A stretch of 41,151 nt of DNA from Gloeomargarita sp. SKYB120 (lineage in GTDB: Bacteria > Cyanobacteriota > Cyanobacteriia > Gloeomargaritales > Gloeomargaritaceae), in the NCBI GenBank assembly GCA_025062155.1, contig JANXAM010000023.1, positions 1 through 41,151 on the forward strand, given 5' to 3'. How positions within the stretch are numbered: position 1 is the stretch's first letter; each line of letters starts with the position of its first letter. The position numbers were made by a program, and so were the translations under genes. Below the pieces are notes generated by a model that was not told where the DNA came from, searched no databases, and saw only the letters and a list, made by a program, of their open reading frames with translations. Positions 9,439 to 18,247 of this stretch are shown here, one piece after another.

Positions 9439-10411
9439 CTACCAGTAGCAACCTTGTTCAACAACTTGACAATTCGGTGGGACTTCCTGGGGAGCCGGTC
9501 GTACCCAGTGTTCATTATATAGCTGCTGAAAAAAGGGCCGTTCATCCCATCGTTTACCTTTGATGCCGAATAGAATTTGCGTCGCTCCCCGCAGATGAAT
9601 CACTTTTTTGCCTAGACGTTTTACATAAGCCGCTAAAGGTAATCCGTAAGCACCTGCTCCGATAATGGCAATATCAAATTCGATTTTGCTCACCTTGTCA
9701 CACATCCAATCCAGCGCAGCAAACCCACAGTCATTGCCAGCAATAGATTGCACCGCCTTTAAGGTTTTCAACTCAAACTCGGGTAAAACATCAGGATTTT
9801 GAAAGAGTAATTCGCGCTTCTGATACTGCTGTTGAATCGTATCGGCAAAGGGATGGATAACTAACACAACTTTCCCCCGCAATGCCACTGACCATGGCTG
9901 TTCATGGTAATAGGGTTCTAAGTCTTCCAATTTCACTTTCACTGCTTGGGAGATGACGTCCCTAAAAAGTTGTTCATCGGGCAACCAGGAACCTAGAATG
10001 TCTATGAGGGGCCTGGAGTATGCGTTCACAAAAGCGCTCCAAATAGGGCGGTTCCGCTGGGAAAAATCCCGCATTGTAACGCATTTTTTGCCTAATCTTA
10101 GTATCCCACCAGAAAGGCCCTGATTGACCAGTAATGTAGCGCCAACTTTTCTGCAAAGGAAATGCATTTTTCTGGTGAATTCTGTAGTAGTGGACAAGCG
10201 CCCCTAGTTCCACTCCCCCAAATCGGGCAATCATGCAAGGTTCAGGCGCGAGAACTTTTGCTTTGATCACGTCACTGGCGGCCTGTCCAGAATAATCAAC
10301 TGGCGGTCGGGATGGGGAAGTGTCAGTTAAGGTGAGTTTCTTACCCCAGCTATAAACGCGGCGACCAGTATTCAACAAGCGAATTACCAAAGGATGAACC
10401 GTCATTAACAT
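9439..10411 (-). pseudogene. Frameshifted copy of the adjacent GT-D-like glycan-type gene
   Basis: This is a second, decayed copy of the gene at 10411-11379. Its N-terminal part starts at the ATG at 10411, which overlaps the TGA of the upstream copy (TGATG, a coupling arrangement). It runs in frame through YLERFCERIL, then leaves frame near 10005-10015 and would stop at 9974. The following reading frame resumes homology at LIDILGSW and continues to the terminal GCYW. The shift equals one extra base or two missing ones beside the run GGGG at 10008-10011. Compared with the intact copy it also lacks five codons (PDWFA) after NDCGF. An ORF of 252 codons covering the C-terminal part exists but starts in the wrong frame. 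A sequencing error at the G run cannot be excluded. Confidence 0.85.
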
Positions 10412-11379
10412 CACCAATAAGCTTTCACGCGACCAATTTTGGGTGGAACTTCGTGGGGAGCTGGTCGCACCCAGTGCTCATTATACAGTTGCTGGAAGAA
10501 GGGCATCTCATCCCAGCGGCCCCCTTTGATGCCGAAAAGAATTTGAGTTGGCCCACCCAGATGAATGGCCTTTTTACCTAGACGTTTTACATGGGCCGCT
10601 AAGGGCAATCCATAAGCACCTGCGCCGATGATGGCAATATCAAACTCAATCTTGCTGATGGCTTCGCACATCCAGTCAAAGGCGGCAAACCAGTCAGGAA
10701 ACCCGCAATCATTACCGGCAATAGATTGCACCGCCCTTAAGGTCTTTAGCTCAAACTCAGGTAAAATATCAGGGTTCTGAAATAACATTTCGCGTTTCTG
10801 ATATTGTTTCTGAATCGTATCTACAAAAGGGTGAATCACTAGCACTGTTTTACCCTGGAGTGCTTTGGACCAGGGATGTTCATGATAATAGGGTTCTAGG
10901 TCACTAAAACGTATCAATTTGGCCTGGGTTAAAAAATGTTGGATTTGCCGCACGAAATAGTCCTGTTTCCCTTCCCAAAACGCCAGGACATCAATGAGTT
11001 GCATATCGGCAATCATCCGTTCCCCAAAACGTTCTAAATACGTGGGTGTCGCTGGAAAAAAACCCGCATCCATCCACATGGACTCCTGGGCGCTCTGGTC
11101 CCACCAAAAATGATGAATCTGACCGCGAATATAGTTCCAGGATTTTTCTCCCCAATACTGGGCATGGCGACGGATGTGATAGGCTCGCAAAGTTGCGTTT
11201 AACTCCACATTGCCAAAGCGGCAAATCATGCAGGGGCCAGGCGTTTCCAGGATTTGCTGGATGTAGTCACTTGCTGCTTGACCTGCGTAATGAACTCGAA
11301 TGGGGGGTGCTGTCGCTGGATGGATTACCCCATAAATACGGCGTAATAATTTGAGCAGTAGAACACTCAACCGCTGCAA
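10411..11379 (-). CDS. GT-D-like (capsule/glycan cluster) protein, intact copy
   Basis: The product has 322 residues. The N-terminal segment CMICRFGNVELNA around residue 50-60 resembles the RFG-x-x-E motif of GT-D-fold glycosyltransferases. The C-terminal half has FDIAIIGAGAYGLPLAAHVK, LGGPTQILFGIKGGRW and WVRP, a block I associate with uncharacterised proteins in capsular or surface-polysaccharide clusters. The enzymatic function is an inference. No ATG is available. The TTG at 11379 is preceded by AGGGGG at a workable distance, and an in-frame TGA lies at 11415-11413. The DNA is more AT-rich than the flanks (9781-9840 in the sister copy has 24 G/C of 60), suggesting acquisition. A tandem paralogue follows directly. 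Confidence 0.7.
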   Translation of the reverse strand: MQRLSVLLLKLLRRIYGVIHPATAPPIRVHYAGQAASDYIQQILETPGPCMICRFGNVELNATLRAYHIRRHAQYWGEKSWNYIRGQIHHFWWDQSAQESMWMDAGFFPATPTYLERFGERMIADMQLIDVLAFWEGKQDYFVRQIQHFLTQAKLIRFSDLEPYYHEHPWSKALQGKTVLVIHPFVDTIQKQYQKREMLFQNPDILPEFELKTLRAVQSIAGNDCGFPDWFAAFDWMCEAISKIEFDIAIIGAGAYGLPLAAHVKRLGKKAIHLGGPTQILFGIKGGRWDEMPFFQQLYNEHWVRPAPHEVPPKIGRVKAYW

Positions 11380-11422
11380 AATTGGCCCCCTGGAACCGCC
11401 ATTGACTGGGATTCATCATATC

Positions 11423-11896
11423 TCAATCGAGCCACGTCCACTCACGAAACATGGCCGCTTGCCCGTAGTACTGTCCCTGGTCATCGAGCACGTTCCACAC
11501 AATGGCATTTTGAAACTGAAACCGGCGCCCTTTGCGACTAATGCGCACACCCCGGTAACCCTGCGCCCAACCTTGCGTCTTGACCTGCTGTAACAACTGC
11601 GCGCGCTCCGGTTGATATTCATTAGCGGCGGACAGCCGTGACGGTAGGCCAATCCATTGATCCCACGTGGTTTCCCATAAATCTAGGGCAGCTTGATTAC
11701 CGTAATTGAAACAGGGGTCAGGCTGAGTGTCGTGGGAAACCAGAACCCAGGGTGCATGAAATAAACCATAGGCTAAGGCTTCTAAATCAAGGCTTGCATC
11801 CATCAAGCGCTGCCCTGTCCAGTGGCGAAAACTGCTAATGAGTCGTTGGCTGTGGGTTTGCACATCAGGGCGTTGCCAAGGAGAAATGCCGCTCAT
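11423..11896 (-). CDS. MEKHLA domain-containing protein
   Basis: The 157-residue product consists almost wholly of a MEKHLA domain, a PAS-like module found as a stand-alone protein in cyanobacteria and at the C-terminus of plant HD-ZIP III factors. The diagnostic pieces are HAPWVLVSHDTQPDPCFNYG near residues 47-66, AALDLWE, LPSRLSAA, GYRGVRISRKGRRF and AIVWNVLDDQGQYYGQAA. The ligand and role are unknown; small-molecule or redox sensing is only an analogy to PAS folds. The ATG at 11896 overlaps the stop of the upstream uracil-DNA glycosylase gene by four bases (ATGA), so the two are probably translated together. Confidence 0.92.
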   Translation of the reverse strand: MSGISPWQRPDVQTHSQRLISSFRHWTGQRLMDASLDLEALAYGLFHAPWVLVSHDTQPDPCFNYGNQAALDLWETTWDQWIGLPSRLSAANEYQPERAQLLQQVKTQGWAQGYRGVRISRKGRRFQFQNAIVWNVLDDQGQYYGQAAMFREWTWLD

Positions 11897-12534
11897 GCCT
11901 TAGTTAATTGGTCCAGCCTGGCCCGCACGGCTTGAATGTCTTGCCACATGAGCCATTTGGGGCTGCCGACTTCCCGCGAGGGGTTGCGCAATAAAAAGGC
12001 CGGATGGAAGATGGGCATACATTCGTATCCTTGCCACTCAAACCATTGGCCCCGAATTTTTGTAATGCCCCGTTTGTCGCCCAAGATGGCTTGCACAGCG
12101 ACCGCTCCCGCTAACAGGATAATTTTGGGATTGACCAATCGGATTTGGGCGAGCAGATAGGGTTTGCAGGCGGCCACTTCATCGGGTTCCGGGTTGCGGT
12201 TGCCAGGCGGACGGCATTTGATCACGTTGCAGATATACACGTCCCGCTCGCTGTCGAGATTGACAGACGCCAGGATTTTGTCAAGCAATTGTCCAGCTTT
12301 ACCCACAAACGGTAAACCGGTTTCGTCTTCCTGTTGCCCTGGCGCTTCTCCAATCACCATTAAGGACGCCTGGGGATTGCCCCGACTGACCACCACATGG
12401 GTGCGGGTCTCCGCTAGACGACATTTCTGACAGGTTTGACAAGCGCGGTTTAATTCATCCAAACTGGCGTAATCCACCGGCGGGGGCGCAGGTTCAGGTG
12501 CGAGTTGAAATAAATCCATTTGTTCGCCGGCCAT
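11893..12534 (-). CDS. Uracil-DNA glycosylase, family 4 (4Fe-4S)
   Basis: It excises uracil from DNA at the start of base-excision repair. The 213-residue protein has the family-4 motif A GEAPGQQEDETGLPFVGKAG at about 62-81. Motif IHPAFLLRN lies near the C-terminus (the HP-A block), and a cysteine set suited to a 4Fe-4S cluster is present: CQTCQKC at about 33-39 and CNVIKCRPPGNRNP with a further Cys in AACKPYL. An iron-sulfur UDG is common in thermophiles and cyanobacteria and weakly fits a thermal habitat. The ATG at 12534 is used, with an alternative in-frame ATG at 12519. It is coupled by ATGA to the MEKHLA gene and lies 13 bases after the mscS stop. Confidence 0.95.
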   Translation of the reverse strand: MAGEQMDLFQLAPEPAPPPVDYASLDELNRACQTCQKCRLAETRTHVVVSRGNPQASLMVIGEAPGQQEDETGLPFVGKAGQLLDKILASVNLDSERDVYICNVIKCRPPGNRNPEPDEVAACKPYLLAQIRLVNPKIILLAGAVAVQAILGDKRGITKIRGQWFEWQGYECMPIFHPAFLLRNPSREVGSPKWLMWQDIQAVRARLDQLTKA

Positions 12535-12547
12535 GGCTTTGCCCTAT

Positions 12548-14152
12548 CTACGCCGCACTATTCATACCCGCCGCGCCATGGGATTCTGGGGACGGAGGGA
12601 TAATCTTTTCCAACCCGTGGATATGCACGTCTCGCTGTGGGAATGGCACCTTGATATTGTACTTTTGAAAGCTCTCCACAATCCGGTAGTAGAGATCACT
12701 TTTGATACGGTACTGCTCGCGGGGTTCGCAAATCCACACCAGCAGGTCAAACATCATGGCGCTTTCGCCGAAATTCACCAACCACACCTGGGGCGCCGGA
12801 TTGGCCAGGACATCCGGGTGACGGCGGGCGGCTTCTAGTAACGCAGTACGCACCGTTTCCACCGGCGAACCGTAGGCAACTCCCACCGGTACATGCAGGC
12901 GCGAGACTGGACTGCCCAAACTCCAGTTAATCACCTGGTTGTCCACAAACCGGGAATTGGGCACGATGATAGAGACGCGGTCCAGGGTGCGAATTTCCGT
13001 GGTGCGGGTGCCAATCCGTTCCACTGTGCCTTGCAAATCCCCGACGTTGATAAAATCTCCCACCTGAATCGGGCGCTCCAAGGTAATAATTAAACCGCTG
13101 ATGAAGTTGTTGGCTGTGTTTTGCAACCCGAAGCCAATCCCCACCCCCAGGACACTGGCTAACAGGGTCAACGAGGTTACATCTAAGCCCCAAATTTGCA
13201 ACAGAATGATTGACCCCAGCAACACCAGTGTGTAACGGGTTAAAACGGCGACCACTTCCCGTACCCGCTGGTCAGCACCGGCTACTTGTAGTACGCGAGA
13301 TTTGAGAAGTCCGGCGACCGTGCCCGATAGGGTCCACAACAGCACAAATAAGACGAGAAATGTGAGTAGGTCGAGTAACGAATAGCCCCGATTTCCCAGC
13401 GTGACAATGGGTGTGGTTAACCCCACCACTAAAGACCGCACCAAGTAGTAACGGGCAATGCGAATGGTGGGGAATAAATCGGTGAGATAGAGCAAAACAG
13501 CCAGCCATATCCCACTCTGGATGCCAATAAATCCCATCTGGCTAATCAGGCGCAGGGTGCCTTCTAGATGGGGAGCGGTGGCATGGGTTAAACGAGTGAG
13601 ATACCGCACAAACCAACGGCGGGCGGCGCTCAGCACAATATGCCCCAGTCCCGCTAGCACCAGGGTCACCACTGCAAAGACTAGCGCTTGGGAGTGATAG
13701 GCCGGTGTGCGCTCTAAACGCGCTTGTTGCAGGGCATTTTGAATTTCCTGTTGCCAGATTTCCGCTTGCACCCGCGCAGACCGACCGCCTTGGCCAATAT
13801 CTGCCTGAGTCACAGTGAGGAGATGCTGGTCGTTGAGGCGCAAGGTCCACTGATTGGTACTCGGGTCGGCGACAATTTGGACGACAGGGGGTTGCTCGGG
13901 GTTGGCTTGCCACTGGTCAATGGCTCGAGCCAAAAGTTGGTTAGCCCAGTCGGCTCGCTCTACGCCACTCAAGCTGCCCGAATCCCGCAGGTCAAACAGG
14001 GGCCGACCATCCACCACCACTGCCGCGACGCGCCGGGACAACCACTGGGGTACAGGCCGAAGTTGCGCGTTCACGGGCGTCGCCATCAGGAGCCACCACA
14101 CGCCTACCACTACGGTCGCTACCGCCAACCAGCGACGGATTTGCCCCACCAT
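12548..14152 (-). CDS. Mechanosensitive ion channel, MscS family, with N-terminal extracytoplasmic domain
   Basis: It is a membrane channel that opens under tension to release osmolytes. The 534-residue protein begins with a signal peptide ending ATPVNA/Q near residue 29-30. A soluble domain follows (about 30-150), then several membrane helices (about 155-175, 205-230, 240-255, 262-285 and 310-345). The MscS pore and beta domain is clear: SVLGVGIGFGLQNTANNFIS, then LERPIQVGDFINVGDLQGTV and RTLDRVSIIVPNS. The C-terminal alpha/beta domain ends with VPFPQRDVHI. The long N-terminal region makes it larger than E. coli MscS (286 residues), as in many cyanobacterial MscS-like proteins. Confidence 0.93.
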   Translation of the reverse strand: MVGQIRRWLAVATVVVGVWWLLMATPVNAQLRPVPQWLSRRVAAVVVDGRPLFDLRDSGSLSGVERADWANQLLARAIDQWQANPEQPPVVQIVADPSTNQWTLRLNDQHLLTVTQADIGQGGRSARVQAEIWQQEIQNALQQARLERTPAYHSQALVFAVVTLVLAGLGHIVLSAARRWFVRYLTRLTHATAPHLEGTLRLISQMGFIGIQSGIWLAVLLYLTDLFPTIRIARYYLVRSLVVGLTTPIVTLGNRGYSLLDLLTFLVLFVLLWTLSGTVAGLLKSRVLQVAGADQRVREVVAVLTRYTLVLLGSIILLQIWGLDVTSLTLLASVLGVGIGFGLQNTANNFISGLIITLERPIQVGDFINVGDLQGTVERIGTRTTEIRTLDRVSIIVPNSRFVDNQVINWSLGSPVSRLHVPVGVAYGSPVETVRTALLEAARRHPDVLANPAPQVWLVNFGESAMMFDLLVWICEPREQYRIKSDLYYRIVESFQKYNIKVPFPQRDVHIHGLEKIIPPSPESHGAAGMNSAA

Positions 14153-14194
14153 GATGGACGGTTGTTATCAAACGCACGTTATTCCCAGTGTAAC

Positions 14195-15043
14195 CTAGCC
14201 GGTTGCGGCTGCTGGTATCTCGACGGTGGTAATGGTATAGCTGCCGTAATTACACAGGCGACTGGTTTCGGGCAACAGAGCGCGAATCGCTTCCTGGATG
14301 ACGGGTTGGGTTAGGGAACCTTCCAAATCGACCGAAAAAAAGTACTCCCCTAGCCCCCGCCGTGTCGGGCGTGACTCAATCCGGCTGAGATTGATCCCCC
14401 GCTGGGCAAAATGCGTCAAGGCCCGCACCAAGGCCCCTGGCCGGTTCTCCGGCACGCTAAAGGCCAAGGTGGTATGGCTGCCCGCCGTCTGAAACTGGGA
14501 ACCCACGACCCAAAACCGGGTGAGATTGTCGGCTGCTAAATCGGTTGCCAGGATGGGTAAATTGAGGGACTGGGCCGCCCGTGGCGAAACAATAGCTGCC
14601 GCTTGGGGGTCTTTCTCCACGTACTGCAAGGCTTCGGCGGTGGAACGTGTCGGCAACCAGGGGATGTGGGGCAAATGGTCTTCCAGCCAGTACTGGCATT
14701 GACCCAGCGCCTGGGGATGGGAGTACACCCGCTGAATCTGTTCAAGCTGGGCGCAACGGCTGACCAGGACATGCAGGATGGGCAAGATTAACCCCTGCTG
14801 GATGTACAGGTTGGGAAGTTGCCAGAGCATGTCCAACGTGATGCTGACGCTGCCTTCCAGGGAGTTTTCCACTGGCACGACCCCATAATCGGCTTCCCCC
14901 CGCGCCACGCTGTGCAACACCTGGGCAATGGTACTGGTGGCTAACCACTGGGGTTGGGGCCACTGCTGACCAAAGGCGTGGGCAACCGTTTCGCTGTTGG
15001 TGCCCGCTGGACCGAGATAGGCAATGCGGGGGGAGAGAACCAT
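14195..15043 (-). CDS. pheA: Prephenate dehydratase
   Basis: It converts prephenate to phenylpyruvate in phenylalanine synthesis. The 282-residue monofunctional enzyme lacks a chorismate mutase domain. The catalytic region begins IAYLGPAGTNSETVAHAF. It includes VPVENSLEGSV at about 56-66 and the signature DNLTRFWVVG near residue 178. A C-terminal ACT domain (about 193-275) has SRIESRPTRRGLGEYFFSVD, the phenylalanine-binding ESRP motif, implying feedback inhibition. The start is the ATG at 15043. It is divergent from a DUF1997 gene across 41 bases and is followed by mscS on the same strand after 42 bases. Confidence 0.96.
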   Translation of the reverse strand: MVLSPRIAYLGPAGTNSETVAHAFGQQWPQPQWLATSTIAQVLHSVARGEADYGVVPVENSLEGSVSITLDMLWQLPNLYIQQGLILPILHVLVSRCAQLEQIQRVYSHPQALGQCQYWLEDHLPHIPWLPTRSTAEALQYVEKDPQAAAIVSPRAAQSLNLPILATDLAADNLTRFWVVGSQFQTAGSHTTLAFSVPENRPGALVRALTHFAQRGINLSRIESRPTRRGLGEYFFSVDLEGSLTQPVIQEAIRALLPETSRLCNYGSYTITTVEIPAAATG

Positions 15044-15084
15044 TAGTGTTAAGATAAGTTACAACATCACCGGTCAAATGACCT

Positions 15085-15660
15085 ATGCTAGTCCATTTTC
15101 AGGCGCAAGAATCCGTGACGATACCGGTGCCCCGCCAGCCGATTCCGATTGAACACTACCTGCGGCAACCCCAGCGGCTGGTCTATGCGATTGCCGACCC
15201 GCGCCAGGTGGAGGAGTTGGGAGAGCAAATCTATCGCCTGAAGATGCGCCCCCGCAATTTTTTTTCGTTCACGATTCAGCCAGTGGTGGATGTCCGGGTG
15301 TGGACGGAGCCGTCGAATATCCTGCGGTTGCAGTCGGTGGGGTGTGAAATTCGGGGCGTGCCTTACATTGACCGGCGGTTTCGCCTGAATTTGACAGGGA
15401 CGTTGCAGGCGGTGCGTTCATCCCGCTGTTCGTCGCTGGTGGGTCACGCCAACTTGCAGGTGGATGTGGATGTGCCGCCCCCGCTGAACCTGATGCCCAA
15501 GCCGATGGTGGAAGCCGCGGGCAACAGTCTGCTCGCCAGTGTGCTGGGTCTCATCAAGCAGCAATTGACGCGCCAGTTGATGGCCGATTACCAGCAGTGG
15601 GTGGCTAGCACAATGCAGGCAGAAGCAGAAGCTCACGGGACGTTGGCCTGGGAAACCTGA
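15085..15660 (+). CDS. DUF1997 family protein (copy 1)
   Basis: DUF1997 is a family found in cyanobacteria and plants, of uncertain function. The 191-residue product has the typical pattern IPIEHYLRQPQRLVYAIADP at about 20-39, then YRLKMRPRNFFSFTIQPVVD and a helical C-terminus (LLASVLGLIKQQLTRQLMADY) following a VDVDVPPPLNLMP strand. No signal peptide is evident. The last 28 bases overlap the 3' end of rnhB on the other strand. A paralogue lies on the far side of rnhB at 16251. Its promoter must sit in the 41 bases shared with pheA or inside pheA. Confidence 0.88.
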   Translation: MLVHFQAQESVTIPVPRQPIPIEHYLRQPQRLVYAIADPRQVEELGEQIYRLKMRPRNFFSFTIQPVVDVRVWTEPSNILRLQSVGCEIRGVPYIDRRFRLNLTGTLQAVRSSRCSSLVGHANLQVDVDVPPPLNLMPKPMVEAAGNSLLASVLGLIKQQLTRQLMADYQQWVASTMQAEAEAHGTLAWET

Positions 15661-16226
15661 CAGGGGCGAAACGACAGCCGGTGGATGCTACTGGGGCCAT
15701 AACGCTGCAATGCCCGGCGATGGGTGGGACTGGCATAGCCTTTGTTGCGGGCTAAGTCGTAGACGGGGTATTCGTGGCTCAACTGGTCCAAGTGCTCATC
15801 GCGCCAGACTTTGGCAAGGACACTGGCGGCAGCAATGGGAATTTCCGTCTGGTCACCGTCTACGACTGTCTGCTGGGGATAGGGCAGGTCGGGAATGGGG
15901 TGGTTGCCATCCACTAGACAAATCGCGGGCGCGAGGGAAATGGCCATGACTGCCCGGCGCATGGCTAACAGCGTGGCTTGCAGGATGTTGAGAGTGTCAA
16001 TTTCCCAGGGGTCGGCCCAGGCAATGTGCCAAGCTTTAGCAATTCGCTGAATGCGGGGAACCCAAGCCTGTCGCTGGCGGGGGGAAAGTTGTTTACTTTC
16101 GCGCAGTCCCAAGCGGCGGAGTTCGGCTTCCCCAGCGGCATCCAGAACCACCGCTGCACAGACCACCGGACCGCAAAGGGCACCCCGACCGACTTCATCC
16201 ACGCCCAGGCGCAGGTGGGTTAGCAT
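15633..16226 (-). CDS. rnhB: Ribonuclease HII
   Basis: It removes ribonucleotides from DNA and RNA:DNA hybrids. The frame is open further upstream, but the conserved region starts at MLTHLRLGVDEVGRGALCGP, so the ATG at 16226 is chosen, giving 197 residues, a normal RNase HII length. The metal-binding residues are Asp10 and Glu11 in GVDEVGRG, the Asp in CLVDGN and the later Asp in VWRDEHLD. VVDGDQTEIPIAAASVLAKV is diagnostic. The gene is divergent from a second DUF1997 gene across only 24 bases and overlaps the first one tail to tail by 28 bases. Confidence 0.95.
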   Translation of the reverse strand: MLTHLRLGVDEVGRGALCGPVVCAAVVLDAAGEAELRRLGLRESKQLSPRQRQAWVPRIQRIAKAWHIAWADPWEIDTLNILQATLLAMRRAVMAISLAPAICLVDGNHPIPDLPYPQQTVVDGDQTEIPIAAASVLAKVWRDEHLDQLSHEYPVYDLARNKGYASPTHRRALQRYGPSSIHRLSFRPCQVSQANVP

Positions 16227-16250
16227 GGGGCACAGCGACCCGTCCAACGT

Positions 16251-16871
16251 ATGAGTGAGTTTACCGCCTTTCACAGCACGTTTAGCGACTGTATGCCCAT
16301 GTATGCGCCAGCGGCGGTGGTGGGGAGGTATTTGGACGCGCATCAAGCCTGGTTCCGGCGCTGTGCTGACCCTATGCAAGCGGAACCCATCGGCCAAACC
16401 GGTTACGCCCTGAAATTAGGTCGCTTTGGTGCGCTGGGTTACGAGCTGGAACCTTGCATTGGGTTGGATTTACTGCCAGCAGACCAGCAGACCTACCGCA
16501 TTCGCACCATCCCCGTGCCAGGCTTTGAACCGGAGGACTACCGGGTGGATTTTCAGGCCCGTTTGACGCTGGTGGAAACGCCAGTGCCTGCGGATGTGCA
16601 AGCAGAATTGCCCAATCTAACTGTGATGACGCGGGTGGAATGGGTGCTGGACCTAGGCGTGGAGGTGCGCTTCCCCCGCTTTATTCAGGTGTTGCCAGAA
16701 TCCTTGATCCAACGGACGGGCGAGGCGCTGTTGCGGCAAGTGGTGCGGCAAATTTCCCGGCGATTGACCCGTCGGGTTCAGGAGGACTTTCACCGCAGCC
16801 AGGGGTTGCCCATGCCCCGTCCCGTCCATCAATTCCGCTGGTATCGCCGTCGTCCAGCACCGACCCGTTGA
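16251..16871 (+). CDS. DUF1997 family protein (copy 2)
   Basis: This 206-residue product aligns by eye with the DUF1997 protein at 15085. AAVVGRYLDAHQAWFRRCAD matches the HYLRQPQRLVYAIAD block, YALKLGRFGALGYELEPCIG matches YRLKMRPRNFFSFTIQPVVD, and the C-terminus has the family-type WVLDLGVEVRFPRFIQVLP with LLRQVVRQISRRLTRRVQED. It is much diverged from copy 1. The ATG at 16251 is supported because the alignment holds from the first residues. The last 43 bases overlap glcF on the other strand. The C-terminal tail is rich in Arg and Pro. Confidence 0.82.
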   Translation: MSEFTAFHSTFSDCMPMYAPAAVVGRYLDAHQAWFRRCADPMQAEPIGQTGYALKLGRFGALGYELEPCIGLDLLPADQQTYRIRTIPVPGFEPEDYRVDFQARLTLVETPVPADVQAELPNLTVMTRVEWVLDLGVEVRFPRFIQVLPESLIQRTGEALLRQVVRQISRRLTRRVQEDFHRSQGLPMPRPVHQFRWYRRRPAPTR

Positions 16872-18181
16872 GACAGTTCCAGCGGTTGGTTGCGAATCGC
16901 GTGGTCCAGCAACTGCACAGGATGATAAACGGGTGTGGTTGCCCCTCGTTCCCGCAAATAGTGTTGAATCTGTACCGTGCAACCAATGTTGGCAGACGCT
17001 ATGACCTGGGCGCCGGTGTTGAGTAAATTCGTGACCTTTTGGCGACCCAATTCCGCTGCGGTTTCCGGTTGCAAAAAGTTATAGACGCCAGCGCTCCCAC
17101 AACACAAAGCAGCATCGAGCGGCTCGCGCAATTCGATGCCTGGAATGCGGCGCAACAATTGCCGGGGTTGCAGGCTGATTTTTTGACCGTGAATCATGTG
17201 GCAAGCGTCTTGGTAAACGACGGTCAGGGGTTGGGAACTCAGTGGGTGCAAGGGCACTGGAAATTCGATGGTTGCCAAAAACTCCTGGACATCCTTGACC
17301 TTGCCACTAAAGGCAGCGGCCACGTTGCGGTACTCCTGGTCCTCGGCTAGAAGCCGCCCGTATTCCTTGAGCGTGTGCCCGCACCCCGAAGCGTTAATCA
17401 CAATGGCGTCCAGGTCGTAGGGGCGGAAGCAGTCAATCATCCAACGGGCCAGGGTTTGGGCTTGGCGGGTTTCCCCCTGGTGACAGGGCAAAGCGGCGCA
17501 ACACCCCTGCTGCGGCGGAATCACCACTTCACACCCAACCGCTTGCAACACCCGCACCGTCGCCGCATTGACCTCCGGGTTGAATAACCGCTGCACACAA
17601 CCTAGGATCACGCCCACCCGGTAACGCCGTTCCCCTTGCGCCGGTAGCACGGTGGGCCAAGGCCGGGGCAACAGTTGATGGAGCGTCAAAGGCGGTAATA
17701 GTTCGGCCATCGCCGCCAGTGAAGAAGACACACGGCGCAACCATTGAGGCAACCAGCGGTTCAATCCCAGGCGTTGATACAACCACAGGGCCGGAGCCAC
17801 TAGCCGTAGTCGTTCTGGGTAGGGCAACAGTTGAAAGAGCACTGTGCGCACCAATCGTTCCGACCAGGGCCGCCGGTAGTTGCGCTGGATTTGCGCCCGC
17901 GTTGCTGCGATTAACTCGTCATAACGCACCCCCGATGGGCAAGCCGTGACACAGGCAAGACACCCCAAACAACTGTCGAAGTGACCAACGGTTGCAGTTT
18001 CTAAAGCAATCTCCCCTTGAAGAATGACATTCATCTGGTAAATGCGCCCGCGCGGGGAGTCCATTTCCGTTCCCAGCACCCGGTAACTCGGGCAAGTTGT
18101 CAAGCAAAACCCGCAGTGAACACAAGTGTCAATGATGGCCTGCGATGGGGGATGCTGGCTGTCAAAACCGGGGGATGGCAT
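16829..18181 (-). CDS. glcF: Glycolate oxidase/dehydrogenase iron-sulfur subunit GlcF
   Basis: It is the electron-transfer subunit of glycolate dehydrogenase in the photorespiratory pathway. It contains two 4Fe-4S motifs, CVHCGFCLTTCPS at about residue 20-32 and CLGCLACVTACPSGV near 71-85. Two C-terminal CCG domains follow, with QGCCAALPCHQG and ALCCGSAGVYN. The ATG at 18181 gives 450 residues. An in-frame TTG five codons earlier is less likely. The catalytic partner GlcD is not in the window. Hfq is encoded 66 bases upstream on the same strand. The 3' end overlaps DUF1997 copy 2 by 43 bases. Confidence 0.93.
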   Translation of the reverse strand: MPSPGFDSQHPPSQAIIDTCVHCGFCLTTCPSYRVLGTEMDSPRGRIYQMNVILQGEIALETATVGHFDSCLGCLACVTACPSGVRYDELIAATRAQIQRNYRRPWSERLVRTVLFQLLPYPERLRLVAPALWLYQRLGLNRWLPQWLRRVSSSLAAMAELLPPLTLHQLLPRPWPTVLPAQGERRYRVGVILGCVQRLFNPEVNAATVRVLQAVGCEVVIPPQQGCCAALPCHQGETRQAQTLARWMIDCFRPYDLDAIVINASGCGHTLKEYGRLLAEDQEYRNVAAAFSGKVKDVQEFLATIEFPVPLHPLSSQPLTVVYQDACHMIHGQKISLQPRQLLRRIPGIELREPLDAALCCGSAGVYNFLQPETAAELGRQKVTNLLNTGAQVIASANIGCTVQIQHYLRERGATTPVYHPVQLLDHAIRNQPLELSQRVGAGRRRYQRN

Positions 18182-18247
18182 TAGCAAATAACGCAACCGT
18201 GTCTTCTTCCGTTGTACCTTGCCCCCGGCGGCAGCGCTAGGAAAAGT

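Larger units (their letters stand above)
9439..11379 (-). repeat. Tandem gene duplication (two diverged direct copies)
   Basis: The units at 10411-11379 and 9439-10411 are direct, head-to-tail paralogues. They share long identical stretches such as HYAGQAASD/DYSGQAASD, LEDLEPYYHE/FSDLEPYYHE, VLVIHPF, QYQKRE, LFQNPD, LPEFELKTL, VQSIAGNDCGF and IAIIGAGAYGLPLAA. Divergence is strongest in the N-terminal third and in the window just after YLERF. The stop and start overlap as TGATG, which suggests a clean duplication of whole coding units followed by decay of the downstream one. Confidence 0.9.

Noticed and set aside
9439-10197. 252-codon ORF taken as a separate gene
   Set aside because: Its first 60 or so residues are out-of-frame translation of the paralogue's N-terminal region; only the C-terminal part matches the intact copy, so it is part of a frameshifted gene.
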